Part shown: piece by piece, positions 28,201-36,919 of the stretch
Layout: each line of letters opens with the position of its first letter
Numbering within the stretch: position 1 is the stretch's first letter
Assembly (NCBI GenBank): GCA_921293015.1
Contig: OV121088.1
Coordinates: 18,637,645-18,701,644 of the forward strand
From: Phorcus lineatus
Lineage: Eukaryota > Mollusca > Gastropoda > Trochida > Trochidae
Reading direction: 5' to 3'
DNA length: 64,000 nt
Program-made: the position numbers and the translations under genes
The notes under the pieces: model-generated
Seen by the model: only the letters and a program-made list of their open reading frames with translations
What the model was told of the DNA's origin: nothing
Database searches by the model: none

Positions 28201-28442
28201 TTTGTTTTCATTCAGCCTAGTTGCCGCTTGAAGAAAACATTTTATTTTGTGACATTATTTACATTTCATACCAAACATTAACTTCTCTGACAATTTCACA
28301 GAAACAGAATTAGCATCGAGTAAAATCAAGTCGAAAGAGAAGGGAAAAGTCCTAACAATGTAGCCTGGTTTTACTCACCGATCTGAGCTGTGGCAAGCGA
28401 CCAGCTGCATACCAGAAGCAGTGTGTGTGGCAGCACCTTCAT
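5554..28442 (-). CDS. Gene A: secreted or cell-surface discoidin / LamG-like / mucin / EGF protein (17 exons, 3' incomplete)
   Basis: Exons, 5' to 3': 28442-28379, 23320-23204, 23053-22848, 22638-22488, 17933-17675, 17461-17214, 12545-12414, 12198-12151, 12003-11557, 11279-11022, 10910-10800, 10499-10273, 9939-9789, 9276-9178, 7267-7154, 6931-6726, 5698-5554. They sum to 2983 nt (about 994 codons) and join without a stop or phase conflict. Domain order: signal peptide (1..19), discoidin-1 (about 23..178), LamG-like (180..395), Thr/Glu-rich stalk (410..643), discoidin-2 (644..805), EGF (807..839), discoidin-3 (840..993). All donors are GT except exon 10, where a GC donor is inferred. The last exon ends at a donor, so the C-terminus lies further 3' and may be outside the window. 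Discoidin and LamG domains usually bind glycans, lipids or matrix; that this protein does so is inference. I do not recognise an orthologue by name. Confidence 0.8.
6418..6603. repeat. Direct repeat and hairpin in gene A intron 16
   Basis: GCTAAGCTTTACGAGATATC at about 6420 recurs, diverged, at about 6574, in both cases followed by GCGTTAACAA. Between them, 6476..6509 is an inverted repeat, GGTGACCTTG...CAAGGTCACC. This looks like a dispersed repeat fragment rather than gene sequence. Confidence 0.6.
7504..7918. mobile_element. MITE with AGGGACCATTCGAGC terminal inverted repeats
   Basis: TAAAGGGACCATTCGAGCG at 7504..7522 is mirrored by CGCTCGAATGGTCCCTTAA ending near 7917. Both ends abut TAA, consistent with a 3-bp TAA target duplication, as made by PIF/Harbinger-type transposases. 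It is about 410 bp, non-coding, and lies in gene A intron 14 (7268..9177). The rest of that intron, including an open frame at 8233..8502, shows nothing I can support. Confidence 0.75.
9178..9276 (-). CDS. Gene A exon 14: EGF-like domain
   Basis: One 99-nt exon with phase 1 at both ends encodes a complete EGF-like domain. All six cysteines are present in the spacing C-x3-C-x5-C-x5-C-x-C-x8-C, including CQNGGTC and CPPPYYGPSC. There is no clear calcium-binding D/N-x-D/N-E start, so it is probably a non-calcium EGF. A symmetric 1-1 exon of this kind is freely shuffled or duplicated in extracellular genes. Confidence 0.9.
9789..10910 (-). CDS. Gene A exons 11-13: discoidin domain 2
   Basis: Exon 11 (10910-10800) begins GCHIPLWQTGIIKTVNV and contains ASN/ssNAPGKTPA-type spacing. 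Exon 12 (10499-10273) carries GGWCPDPDQDPTAQYIEV. Exon 13 (9939-9789) ends EPCFRFDIFGCPPE. The first motif is diverged (HIPLW for KPLGM), but the three-exon split and the phases 1, 1, 0, 1 equal those of the other two discoidin modules. Splice sites: ACAG acceptor, CCAG|GTAATG; CTGTAG acceptor, CACTC|GTAAGT; TTGCAG acceptor, GAAA|GTGTGA. Confidence 0.85.
11022..12003 (-). CDS. Gene A exons 9-10: Thr/Glu-rich mucin-like stalk
   Basis: Exon 9 (12003-11557, 148 codons) and exon 10 (11279-11022, 85 codons) encode almost only Thr, Glu, Pro, Ser and Val. A heptad of the MPFEETT type is repeated about five times in exon 9, and runs such as LEPTTLEPTT and long Thr tracts occur in exon 10. Such segments are normally densely O-glycosylated and hold domains away from the membrane or matrix; that role is inferred from composition. 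Exon 9 starts after AAAG and ends ACAG|GTTTGT. Exon 10 appears to end at a GC donor (GCAG|GCATGA). The open frames on the opposite strand (Val/Ser-rich) are shadows of this low-complexity sequence. Confidence 0.8.
11796..11888 (-). repeat. Coding minisatellite, 21-bp unit, in mucin exon 9
   Basis: On the + strand the unit reads ATGGTTGTTTCCTCAAATGGC, in four to five close copies. On the coding strand each unit is one heptad ending EETT. The 21-bp length keeps frame, so copy-number change would lengthen or shorten the stalk without breaking the gene. Confidence 0.75.
12151..17933 (-). CDS. Gene A exons 5-8: LamG / concanavalin-like domain and linker
   Basis: Exon 5 (17933-17675) carries a leading beta-rich segment with CVPITMYNF and GGCVQIPL. 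Exon 6 (17461-17214) has the typical LamG core: GSHSGLAFSY, then NTWYWFEISW and GLTLRIND. Exon 7 (12545-12414) closes the fold with SLWIKNLILVSLP. Exon 8 (12198-12151) is a 48-nt linker with one Cys. Exon 6 was ended at ACAG|GTTGGG: reading further reaches a TGA near 17152, and no later donor gives the phase exon 7 needs. The intron between exons 6 and 7 (12546..17213) is filled with LINE and Tc1 remnants. Substrate is unknown; LamG domains commonly bind glycans or matrix proteins. Confidence 0.7.
12570..13810 (-). pseudogene. CR1/L2-like LINE 3' end remnant inside gene A intron 6
   Basis: Read on the minus strand in shifting frames, it shows YGEFGTFPLVNVIKTRMLCF (the 'ELGRFPL..IK.RM' motif of LINE C-termini), then RISNHFLPIEKGRW, CTLCNLNNIGVDFHFLFLCP (C-C-H-C cluster) and FERE. 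Several frame shifts and stops are present. It is the same orientation as gene A. It was probably an intronic insertion that has decayed. Confidence 0.65.
13890..14470 (+). pseudogene. Tc1-like transposase remnant
   Basis: Recognisable pieces in order: SRRTVARRLREHGL (second helix-turn-helix), a GGGSLTIW-like stretch near 14270 (the usual GGGxxxxW block) and QQDCARPHT near 14415 (the QDNARPHTA catalytic block). Frames change and stops interrupt, so it is dead. It lies antisense in gene A intron 6. No TIRs were found. Confidence 0.65.
14560..15300 (+). pseudogene. LINE reverse transcriptase remnant (CR1/RTE-like)
   Basis: Pieces in order: a GLDLIINEYL segment near 14710 (the 'GLDGIPNEFLK' region), a RPVTILRCLG-like stretch near 14850, and LFILLYADDNVLL at about 15245..15283 (the YADD catalytic motif). 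The middle of the palm is mostly lost. It lies antisense in gene A intron 6. DNA from 15300 to 17213 in the same intron shows nothing assignable. Confidence 0.6.
17996..18095. repeat. ATTTTCGCG repeat fragment (MITE-like)
   Basis: ACTGTAAAATCATTTATTTT is followed by two tandem TCGCGGGGT / TTTTCGCGC blocks. This motif is typical of abundant short MITEs in invertebrates. Only one end is visible. It lies in gene A intron 4 (17934..22487). Confidence 0.5.
18490..19470. repeat. Satellite array: 64-bp units (dimers of a 32-bp monomer)
   Basis: From 18641 to about 19290 a unit beginning GTGTACAAAGAGTGTAGACA repeats about ten times at a 64-bp period (starts 18641, 18705, 18769 and on); one unit is shortened by 6 bp. 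Each unit is two related halves, CTTGTGTACAAAGAGTG.. and CTTGTGTAAAAAGATTG... Both flanks (18490..18640 and 19290..19470) hold diverged single 31 to 36-bp monomers. It lies inside gene A intron 4. Stop-free frames here arise from the repeat and are not genes. Confidence 0.9.
21405..21760. repeat. MITE-family copy in gene A intron 4
   Basis: Starts GGGGCACAGAGTAGGTTGTT and contains GATCGAAAACCTGACAGTGA near 21551, matching the repeats at 4758 and 23420 in block order. Terminal inverted repeats are not clear in this copy. The rest of intron 4 (19470..21400 and 21760..22487) is AT-rich with nothing assignable. Confidence 0.5.
22488..23320 (-). CDS. Gene A exons 2-4: discoidin (F5/8 type C) domain 1
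   Basis: Exon 2 (23320-23204) opens with CNKPLGMASGEIPDSGI, the hallmark Cys-x-x-Pro-Leu-Gly start of F5/8C domains. Exon 3 (23053-22848) carries AAWCPLVPQNAWVEIHL, the WxP..Wxxxxx strand. Exon 4 (22638-22488) ends with SAPCFRMEIFGCD, the terminal Cys pair segment. Intron phases around and within the module are 1, 1, 0, 1. The exon 2 donor was placed at ACA|GTAGGT, because the alternative AG|GTGAAC leaves exon 3 out of frame. Exon 4 uses a weak donor, G|GTCGTG, which joins in frame to exon 5. Confidence 0.85.
23415..23740. repeat. MITE-family copy in gene A intron 1
   Basis: Starts GGGGCACAGAGTTCGTTGTT and contains GATCGAAATCCGGACAGTGG near 23555, with the same following blocks as the copy at 4758 (AAACGTA, then ACATGTAAACGGGAC). 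It is non-coding. The remainder of intron 1 (23321..28378) holds a small palindrome at 25168..25260 and a GTAT microsatellite at 25765..25806, and otherwise nothing I can name. Confidence 0.5.
25765..25806. repeat. (GTAT)n microsatellite
   Basis: About ten GTAT units with one interruption, in gene A intron 1. Confidence 0.85.
28379..28442 (-). CDS. Gene A exon 1: start codon and signal peptide
   Basis: The ATG is at 28442..28440. The first 21 codons begin MKVLPHTLLLVC and end LATAQI, a clear signal peptide (short basic start, hydrophobic core, small residues before a likely cut after ATA). The exon ends in phase 1 at GATCG|GTGAGTAA. No in-frame ATG with a better signal sequence was seen upstream, and a TATA-like box lies about 156 bases before the ATG. 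The long open frames on the other strand here are shadows. Confidence 0.85.
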
Positions 28443-28597
28443 CCTCACTTGTGTCCTGGCTTTCTGTTCCGTCCTCTCTCGCCGGTCTTCTCCTGCAAAA
28501 CTCCTTTCGGGGTGTAATTCTGTCTGTGTGTCTTTCCGTCCTGGCTCCGTTTCCCTCCCCTCACACTCACCTACATGCGTCTGGGTCTGCCATCATT

Positions 28598-28605
28598 GTT
28601 TTATA
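28598..28605 (-). promoter_or_regulatory. TATA-like box upstream of gene A
   Basis: The minus strand reads TATAAAAC about 156 nt before the gene A ATG. A TSS about 30 nt downstream would give a 5' UTR of roughly 125 nt. This rests on motif and position only; no initiator was confirmed. Confidence 0.4.
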
Positions 28606-29798
28606 CTGATATGATGAATTTCAGACACTTGTGTACATAAAGCCAATATATTTATCTGACTGAATAGAGATGGTATATTTTATGTTCTAGGTGCTGTCTA
28701 ATTAAAAATGACTTTACGAGAGGTGTGGGTAGGGCGGTTGCCGGGTTGGTCTCAACTTTTACATTTGCTAGACACTCTCAGTTGATAGATGGCCCCGTGT
28801 ATGTCAAGGTGGGTAGAGTTCAGGCGTCGAACCTGGGCAGCCTCCACCATGGTTTGGGTCAGTGACCGACATGCAACCGGAGCTTGTCTAGGCACCGCAC
28901 AGGCAAAGAATGGTTAGAATATGCTTCGGCCAAATACAACTTACACTATGAGCAGAACCAATTTTATAACATAAAAATAACATGTCTTGTCGTTATATAG
29001 AAATATACGCGATATTGTAGTGTGCTTCAAACTGGATTCATTGGAAACTGATTAACTGATGTTGTACAAACCGCCCAATCTAAAGTAAGAATGCATTATT
29101 ACTTAATATAGATCAATTGCCTATGTATCTGTCCAGGGTTTTTATTGTTTGATATTGAAGACTATAAAAAAAACTGTACAGATAATGTTGATACAGGGAG
29201 GAAGGTGAAACCTGTTTTAACAATGTTACTATTGATGCCAAAGATGAAATTTGGCGATATCATTTCTTATCCTGACAAGATTGGAGCTTATCACATAAAC
29301 ACCAGCATATAGTTTCCATGTTAATGGGGACATGTAATTTAAGGCTTTTATGTACATATACCGCGGTTGTTTAATTTTCATTGAGAAGTACCAATTGTCA
29401 CATGGTTGTCGTTTGAAATTAGAATGAGAGATACTTCAATTTATTTCAGCATGGATTTTGACATATAAAAAATTAAACCCAACTAAGATGTCTCGAAAAT
29501 CTGCGAGTGTCTTTAACGACAAGACAGATCCTTGACTGAGAAGGATGGAATGGATTCCTCGAAGAGGGTTCAATGCATCTTGAGGGGGGGCTTTTGAGCA
29601 TCCAAAATGGTATTTTGCCTTTAGGGAGCATGTTCTTTTCTTAAGTTATTGCATTTTAAGTTTTTTGAGAAATAAAGTTGATAAGCAATCGCCTAAGAGC
29701 AAACACTTGAGTGTGTTGCATGGTCTTGCAAGTTTCTAACAGTATTTAGCTATACTTTACGTTAGAAAGATCAAAACTATTGTAGACAAACCTTCATC

Positions 29799-29801
<3 letters not shown>

Positions 29802-29836
<35 letters not shown>
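29802..29836. repeat. (AT)n microsatellite
   Basis: A pure AT dinucleotide run of about 35 bases in the DNA upstream of gene A. Apart from this, 28700..29990 shows no gene that I can support. Confidence 0.9.
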
Positions 29837-29837
<1 letters not shown>

Positions 29838-29989
29838 GACAAATTCACAAACACTACTCTCAGGTATATATAGATAACATAATGTTATTGTAGAATCAGG
29901 TACATATTCACATTCACATTTGCTAACAAGCGCTTTCTGCCATGATGGCTTTTTCAGGTTTTAAATATGGCGTTTAAGCTTGTAGTGCT

Positions 29990-32170
29990 AAACACGCGCT
30001 AGGCTTGTCTATGACAATTTAGCATTTCCCTTCGCAACATCTTGGACTGAATGCATCTTGTATGAATGAGAAAACCTGATATGTTGAATTGGGTTGGTAC
30101 ACTTGATGGCGTTACGACTAGCAAACTCAGATGAAACATTAGCTGTGCCTGTGAGGTGGCGAACTGATGCTTGTGACTTACATGTGAAAGGAAGGTAGAC
30201 ACTGTTGGACGTGCTGAGAATTCTCCTCTTTTTATACATGGCTCACTGTTAGTGAAGATGCATACCTTGTGGATTGACTACGATGTAAGGCAAAATGAGA
30301 TTTGTGGCCACGGCAATGGAAAATGCTTCAAGTTGACAGGGGAGCCAAGTGACTTTACGTCCCCGCAGTTTTAAGCTGAAGAAGCCAGTAATCTCTGGCT
30401 TTTTCATGCGAGTTACATATAACTTAGCCCCTATACCGTGTCACTTGACTGCAGCACCAGTGACAATCCACAGTTGGTCTTATGGTCGAGGTAAGGTTAT
30501 TGTCCATGTATCTGACAGGGACGACTGGGCTAACGAGAAGGAATTGGCGAGGTCATTGGTCCATTTAACAACATATTGAGACAGTTTGCCCGCTCCAGCT
30601 TCATCCTGTGGGGCTACGAGAGATGCTCGATTGGGAACATAGCGGGCAAGAACCTTAAAACTGCATATAAAAGAATCGAAGATCACTAACTTTGTCGGGT
30701 CTTTTTCATGTCAATAGGGTTGATATTCTTTGGGGGCAAGCTCTGATGGTACCCTCTTCCCATATCCACCCAAGTATGGTGGCAGATTTGGGATTGATTA
30801 TTGCTTTACGAGCAGCCAAGCATAAACCATTTCGGTGTAATGCCTGTAACACCCTTAGTCAATTTTGGAGCAAGCGTGAATGGTTGTCAGCACCACAATA
30901 TAGATCAACTTTCTTACATCACCTTCCCTTATTACTCTCCCAACACATGGCACATAAGTTCCTCGAGAGCAGTTTCTGAAATCAGCAGCCCCATTATGCA
31001 TTTGGTATACACTCTCACTCCCTTGAATGGAGTAGCCAATTCACAATATATGAAAGGTTCTCTAGCCAATGGGATTTACTGAAAGACAAGGGTCAGGTCT
31101 GTTGTCATAATATATTTAATGATGCGATAAAGCGTAGTATAGAAATAACGTCAGACACGAGAGAAGGTTGAGGTTAGGCATACCAACAACAACAGCAAAA
31201 GCAAATACAGGCCTCTGACCACCACATGAATTCCACGGAGGTATTTACATCCCCAGGTCTTGCAAATACACATAGGTTTCCAAGCTCGTTGACGTTTTCT
31301 TGGAATTCAACCAGTTATCTGAATGACTATTGGGGACTTTACCCTTTGCATTGAGGCAGCTGCGGATGTACCATTGTATCCTTTAATGTCAGAGTCCAAC
31401 ATATCATCGTATTAAAAATGAAGGGAGTTAAACTTGTCTTTACTGTCGGGTGATAGAGTGTTGTAATGAGGAATACTGTTGTACTTCATTTTTGAATGGT
31501 TTGAGAGGGCTCCTTTTCTGACCAGGTATCCCTTGTTTGTTTTAAAAAGAAACAGAAGTTACTTGGCAAACATGCTTGTGTCGCTTCAGAACTTGGGGAT
31601 TTACTGTTAAGTTCGGAATACGCACCTAACCGGCAACGCCTGTGATCGTATCCCAACTAGGCCATTGCAGGTCATGTCATGTTGTTTTTGTTGTGTCTGA
31701 ACGTGGCTTCATTGCAAAGACTGTGTCAATCGGCGCAAACTCCGGAGGTAAGGTGAGTTCGACAAATTGTCCAGGCCAAACAGTAGAGCTGCATGGGTCT
31801 TACAGATTGCTCGCAAGGTGAATCAGTTCTTGAATTGTAGAGATAAGTAGTTCCATCTCCAAGCATTATTTGGTGGCGAGCAGGTCTAGCTGTGATGTCG
31901 TTCAGTTCCATGAAAGGTATCCCAGCAAGCATCCCAACATCGGGGTTTTCTACAACCTAAGACTTGGAAGTTGAAATCCTTTCGATTCCGCTCAAACTTG
32001 AATCGTGTCTCGCTTTGAGTGGAGATATACCGTCTGCTTTTAGGGCTGAGTGTGTAGTGGTCTCCACCTGGACTCCGAGTAATGTAGCTGTGGATAGACG
32101 GGTCATGTTTCCTGTCGCACGAAAGTCAATGGTTATGTTTGCCACTCTATGTCCATAGAAAGCTGACATT
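29990..32170 (-). pseudogene. Decayed Ty3/gypsy LTR-retrotransposon pol
   Basis: The minus strand holds pol domains in the expected order but broken into many frames. An aspartic protease region lies near 32170..31740 (TIDFRATGN in place of the DSGA active site, later LAGIPFMELNDI). Short reverse-transcriptase leftovers lie near 31320..31080 (LGNLCVFARPGDV, then a TTDLT block). An RNase H region lies near 30690..30300 (SDQLWIVTDAAV), and a connection region at 30239..30009 (VRHLTGTAN, EFASRNA). The catalytic part of the RT is largely gone. No LTRs were identified. It is inactive. Confidence 0.75.
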
Positions 32171-33620
32171 GAAGTTTAGGGCCCAACTTGGAGGTTTGAA
32201 TTTAAGTGAAAACAATACATTTTAATGGATCCTCAACGAGCCTCTTCAGGTAATACATACAACGGATAATGCGTTGCAAAGCAAAGTCGTCGTGTACAAC
32301 ATGACGTCATTACATTCTTACGTCACAATATAGATTACCATAGGATATACATGTACAGCAAAACATCAAGTTCTAGAATTTAACCTTTGTGAAAACATTT
32401 CGATTACTCTGCTCTCTTTCGTTTCAAAAATCTTATTGTAACAAAATTTAATATATAAAAATAGATAGAAAATATATAAATATATGAAGGAGGGGAAAGT
32501 TTTTCATCCTCCTCAATTGCAACATCATGATGAGTAATGCCGCCATTTTGAACGAGCAAATCATCCTCGGCGAAGGCTGTCAGTCTTTTGAATATGTCTT
32601 CTAGTCGCTCGTCTGGTTGATACTGTCTACTGATGACAATTGTTTGTCTTGAAATAACATGGCAGTAGTTGACAAATTAGCCTTACAACAAACTTCACAT
32701 TTAGAGCTAACGTGTAAGTAAGGTTCTGGTTCCAATTTTTGAAAGAATTTAGTCTCATTTTAACTGAGGAGCCTTTTTGCTTCTGCAGGATGATTGTCAA
32801 ATTATTTGTGGAATGAGTCCTGTAAAACTATTTTACGCTAGTAGCGGTGGTAAACGTGGGTAATAAAGCGCTGCTACAACGCCAGTATGGACTTATAACA
32901 ATATCAAAACTGCACCAAACTCCACTGTCACTTAGCCGTAGCTTACTTCCACACGAGGCAAGGTAGAATATGGAGACCTTTGCCAAGCATCGCTTTTAGA
33001 TACTACATGGCATCAAAACTACCATTACTGCCTTGATGAAAATCAACAAGGGTCATTATGAAGAGTTTATATCGTGCGGCGGACTAAATTTTTAATTGAC
33101 ATCAACATACACTAATTTGTCGATTAAGAGATCTTCCGGTTTTGAGAAGACGAGTCGACCTAGATCGGCCTGTTGTACGTCGACTGACGTATTATACGTC
33201 CATTTCAGGAATTCCCCAACCTGATAGTAACTTAGTCTTGGTAAGAGCTCTGATCGCTTGACACCTCTCTGTTGTTCCAAATCTTTAATCGGTTGTGAGG
33301 AAGAGGTAACTATTTTCTGTTTGAATAAGCTAATAACGCCCTTATCCAGCGAACAATGGGAGCAAACTTTTAAAATTTTACATAATCTTGTTGTTGAGTG
33401 TTTTTGTCTTCTTAGAGTGTATGTTATGCATAAGCAAAGTTATTTTGAACTTAAGTTGAAAATTAGATGAAATGTACATGCCTTGACATTTTGCCGCTTT
33501 CGGTCCAGTTTTGGGCATTTTGTGAAAAAAGTTTGGCCCCTCTTTTTTAAAAAATGTCAAGAATTGCTTTATGAAATTTTGAATCCATAAAGTAAATGAT
33601 CATTCTTTAGCATGTTTGTA
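32171..33620. other. Unassigned intergenic DNA
   Basis: AT-rich sequence with only short, unsupported open frames, including a 62-codon minus frame at 33092..33280 that I do not recognise. No repeats with clear ends were seen. Confidence 0.5.
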
Positions 33621-33639
33621 TGTTTCCACAGTCTCCCGA

Positions 33640-35550
33640 ACACCTCAGGGGTGTGTACAAAAAACAGCAAAACGATTTGCTGAAGGCTTATTCATCAAGG
33701 CATCATCTCCCCTCTCAGAGATCTTTCACCTATCGCTTACAGAACAGACTTTTCCGCAAGTTTGAAAAGAAGTGTCTGTCGTCCATATACTTAAGAAAGG
33801 TAGCGTTAATGATTGCTCTATTTACAGACCCTTTGCACTAACGATTTCGAAAAGTGTGTTTTTAAACATGCTTTCAATCAATTCAGGGATAATGATATAC
33901 TTTCAAATCTCCAGTCTTGTTCCACCCCAGGAGACTCTACTGTTAATCAACAGACATATTCATATGATTTCATAGCTAGAGGAGTAGATAAAGGAAATGA
34001 AATTAAAGCTGTTTTTTTGTGATGTAAGTAAAGCATTCGACAGAGTTTGTCATAAAGGCATTATACATAAATTACAAAAATATGGTATAAAGGGTAATTG
34101 GTGAAAAAGGTTCGAGAATCATCTTGACAATAGAAAACAACGTGTGGTTCTTAATGGATTTCAATCTGATAAAAATGCTGCAGGTGCACCCCAGGTTGAG
34201 TTTTAGGACCACTCGTATTTATTGTACAGCTGCATACGATACTACTATCGGAATTTCGAAAATGTGACCCCTTCTGTCTAATTAATCATGCCAAAATTCT
34301 AATTTTTGCATGACAGAGTAGACAATCTAAAAATAAGTTCAAGAATCGCTATTTTACACATTGACATTGGGAGAGCCTTTGTCAGTTTTGCTGAAGTTAT
34401 TTTATAGACGTTCAAACCAAACCTAAATTACATATTTGCACTACGATACAGTAGTAAGTGAACACACTTTTTATATGCAGCTGTATACAAAAATAATATA
34501 GTTGAGGGTATAAAAAGAGATATACGTCGTTTTACGGATGATAAAGCTTTATACGGATTATTGATGACCCCTATGAAACAGCCATAGACATAAATGGCGA
34601 CTTGAAGCAAATTGCGGAATAGGCAGATTAATGGCAAGTATCATTCAATCCGAATAAGACAGAATCGATTCGCTTTCCCAATTAGTACAACCAATTCAAA
34701 TGCCAGATCTAACCTTGAATGACAATGTTATTGACTCGGTTCAGAGCTATTAACACCGAGGCCTTATATTTCAACATGACTGTTCTTGGAATGATCAAAC
34801 AAACAACATTGTTAAAAAGTTAACCCAGATGGTAATTTGTCCTAGAAGTCTCACATAAATTATACCGAAAAACCTAGGAAACCATGAAAAAGTGCATTGT
34901 ACCTGTATTCGACTACTATTGTCACATATGGGATAATTTTACAAAGCAGCAAGCAGATATGCTTGACATATTAAATCTCTATGCTCTGAGAACCGTTTTT
35001 GGTGCCGTTCGTGGCACCAGCCATCTTAAGATATAAAAAGAAACAAATTGCAAACCATTATGCCATAGACGATACGTTCATAAAATGACGTTACTGAAAA
35101 AAGTAAATCATAATACACCAAACTATCTAAGCAACTTAGTACATCCTAAAGTATCCTTTGTGATGACTCGAAACTCCAGACTATAGATTGTAAAACTGTA
35201 AACTATGTGAGATCTTTCCTTCCTGACACTGTGAAACTTTGGAATTCATTGCTGATAGAAAACATAAATTCGCCGACTTTGTTGACTTTCCAAAATGTTC
35301 TCCTCCATCATACACGTAGAGCTATTTTGACTTCAATTATGGCAGGAGATTTCGTGAAATAATACATACTCGTCTAAGACTCGAATGCAGCGACTTAAAT
35401 GCACACACGTATTGTTGCCATATTTATGAGGACTCAACTCAGTTTTTCTTCATATGTCCTCTTTACAGCACATGTTAAATTTATTTATTGGTTCTGTTGA
35501 CTTAAATTTCCTTCAAAAAGTTTCTTTAATTTCTTAATTTCTTTCACTTT
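33640..35550 (+). pseudogene. CR1-like LINE reverse transcriptase remnant, split by a MITE
   Basis: Reverse transcriptase blocks appear in order: a NDCSIYRPFALT segment near 33800, FDRVCHKGIIHKLQKYGIKG near 34035..34100, NRKQRVVLNGF near 34130, an AGAPQ block near 34185, then, after the inserted MITE, the YETAIDINGDLKQIAE block near 34570 and WNDQTNNIVKKL near 34785. The tail ends with an EDSTQFFFICPLY segment near 35430. Stops and shifts are frequent, so it is dead. It forms the left boundary of the L1/Tx1-like fragment that follows. Confidence 0.8.
34227..34483. mobile_element. 257-bp MITE inserted in the LINE, TA target duplication
   Basis: CAGCTGCATA at 34227..34236 is mirrored by TATGCAGCTG at 34474..34483, and each is flanked by TA (34225..34226 and 34484..34485). 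Removing one TA plus the element brings the LINE reading back together. TA duplications point to Tc1/mariner-type mobilisation. Confidence 0.8.
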
Positions 35551-35559
35551 GGACCATCA

Positions 35560-36190
35560 CTTACTAGATGGAGAAAGATGTTCTATAACAACATTCAATC
35601 TTGTGTAATAGTAAATGGTTTCCTCTAAAGGTATACCAATCAGTAATACAGAATACCTTATTTCTCAATATGCTGATGATGCTTATAAGATGGATCCAAA
35701 AAATGCTTACAGTTGACATTAGCAACTTTTTGTCGATATGTACGTTTGCAGGCTTAACTATAAACGTAAACAAGACGCAGATGAATAGAAAACTTTGTAC
35801 ACATTGGATTCTGTACTGGAAAAATGATACATTTACCCTTTTAGGAGTTACATTTACTCACAATCTGGCAGAAATGGTAGAACGCAACTATATAGATAAA
35901 CTTAAGGCTCTACAAATATCTCTGAATCAGTGGTTGGCAAGAAAAGCTTACTTTTACTACAACTTAATCACTTATTTGCAGCCCTAACAAACCCAAATGG
36001 ACAAATGATAAGAGAAATAGAGCAGTTTTGCTTTAAGTTTATGTGGAGAAAGAAAACTGACAAAGTAAGTCGAGACACTTTTACTAAGGAATATGAACCA
36101 GTGGACATTAGAGACCCAGGAATAACAAGTAATATTCAATCACAAAAAATATCATTGATAAAAAGAATTACCAGCTCTGATTCAAAAATA
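35560..36190 (+). pseudogene. L1/Tx1-like LINE reverse transcriptase remnant
   Basis: Shows AGLTINVNKTQM near 35750, TFTLLGVTF near 35830, a KLKALQISLNQWLARK stretch near 35905, LFAALTNPNGQMIREIEQFC near 35970..36030 and FKFMWRKKTDKVSRDTF near 36035..36085. This order and spacing fit the region after the YADD box in L1/Tx1-type elements. The upstream half is missing and it is joined directly to DIRS sequence at about 36190. Confidence 0.75.
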
Positions 36191-36890
36191 AAGAAATTGG
36201 CTTGTATTGTTATTAATTCTTAGGAAATTTACCTCTGGGATGAGCTGTGTTCTCTCTGTTCCCTGAACCCACCTACCGAAGACTTTTAAAAATAAACTAA
36301 GTAATAATTACCATTAGTGGTCTGAAGCTACCTCCTCAGCCTGGAGTTATCTCCCCTTGGTCCGGTAGGCGACAGCTTTACATTTCAATTAAAACCTCTC
36401 AAACTTGGTTTTCCATCGGTCAATTGTCTTATAAAGCCCCATCAAGTATCACAGGTAATTATGACGTCACTATCGGTACTGTGACGTCACTTCCGGTATG
36501 TCTGGCTGCTTCTGGAGGACCACAAACGCCATATGCTGAGGAGAATTAGGGAGGTGCATTATCTAGTGGGCTCCTGGCATACAGGCCAATAGTCGTCCAT
36601 CCATGATGCTAAAGAAGTAGCCAGAGCCTGAATTTGATGAGGAGAGAATTTCTGATCCACAGTGTCCTGACTGGTACGCAAAAGCAATGGTTTTCCTGAA
36701 CTTCGAAGCTATTGTATTCTTTGAAATCTACGTGTCCACTGCACTCTTGCAGGATAAAAAGAGTCTCCTTCTTGAACGTCTAAAGGGCGCTAATCTTTGC
36801 AAATACCATCGAAGTTCTCTTACAGAAGGACATAGCAATCTTGATTTAGAAGTGCTCACTCATGAGACTCTCGCAAGTACGTACGCCGTT
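36190..36890 (-). mobile_element. DIRS fragment A: terminal repeat and tyrosine recombinase 3' part
   Basis: 36225..36400 matches the left terminal repeat of the intact element (CTCTGGGATGAGCTGTG, then CCTGAACCxACCTAC). 36455..36545 matches its GACGTCACTTCCGG region, and 36580..36885 aligns with its recombinase gene at about 39400..39690, at lower identity. The rest of the element is missing; the pearl-like element begins just after. The internal complementary region seen in the intact copy is not present here. Confidence 0.75.
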
Positions 36891-36919
36891 TTAAAGGATA
36901 ACAAGCAGACAGAGTTGGC

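Noticed and set aside
28390-28614. + strand frames over gene A exon 1
   Set aside because: They overlap the signal-peptide exon on the other strand and resemble no protein.
28700-28900. Possible tRNA-derived SINE
   Set aside because: Some GGGTTGG and GTCGAACCTGGGC-like strings recall tRNA boxes, but A and B boxes are not at the right spacing and no tail or duplication is seen.
30349-31082. + strand frames over 30349..31082
   Set aside because: They are shadows of the broken Ty3/gypsy pol on the minus strand, where domain motifs are recognisable.
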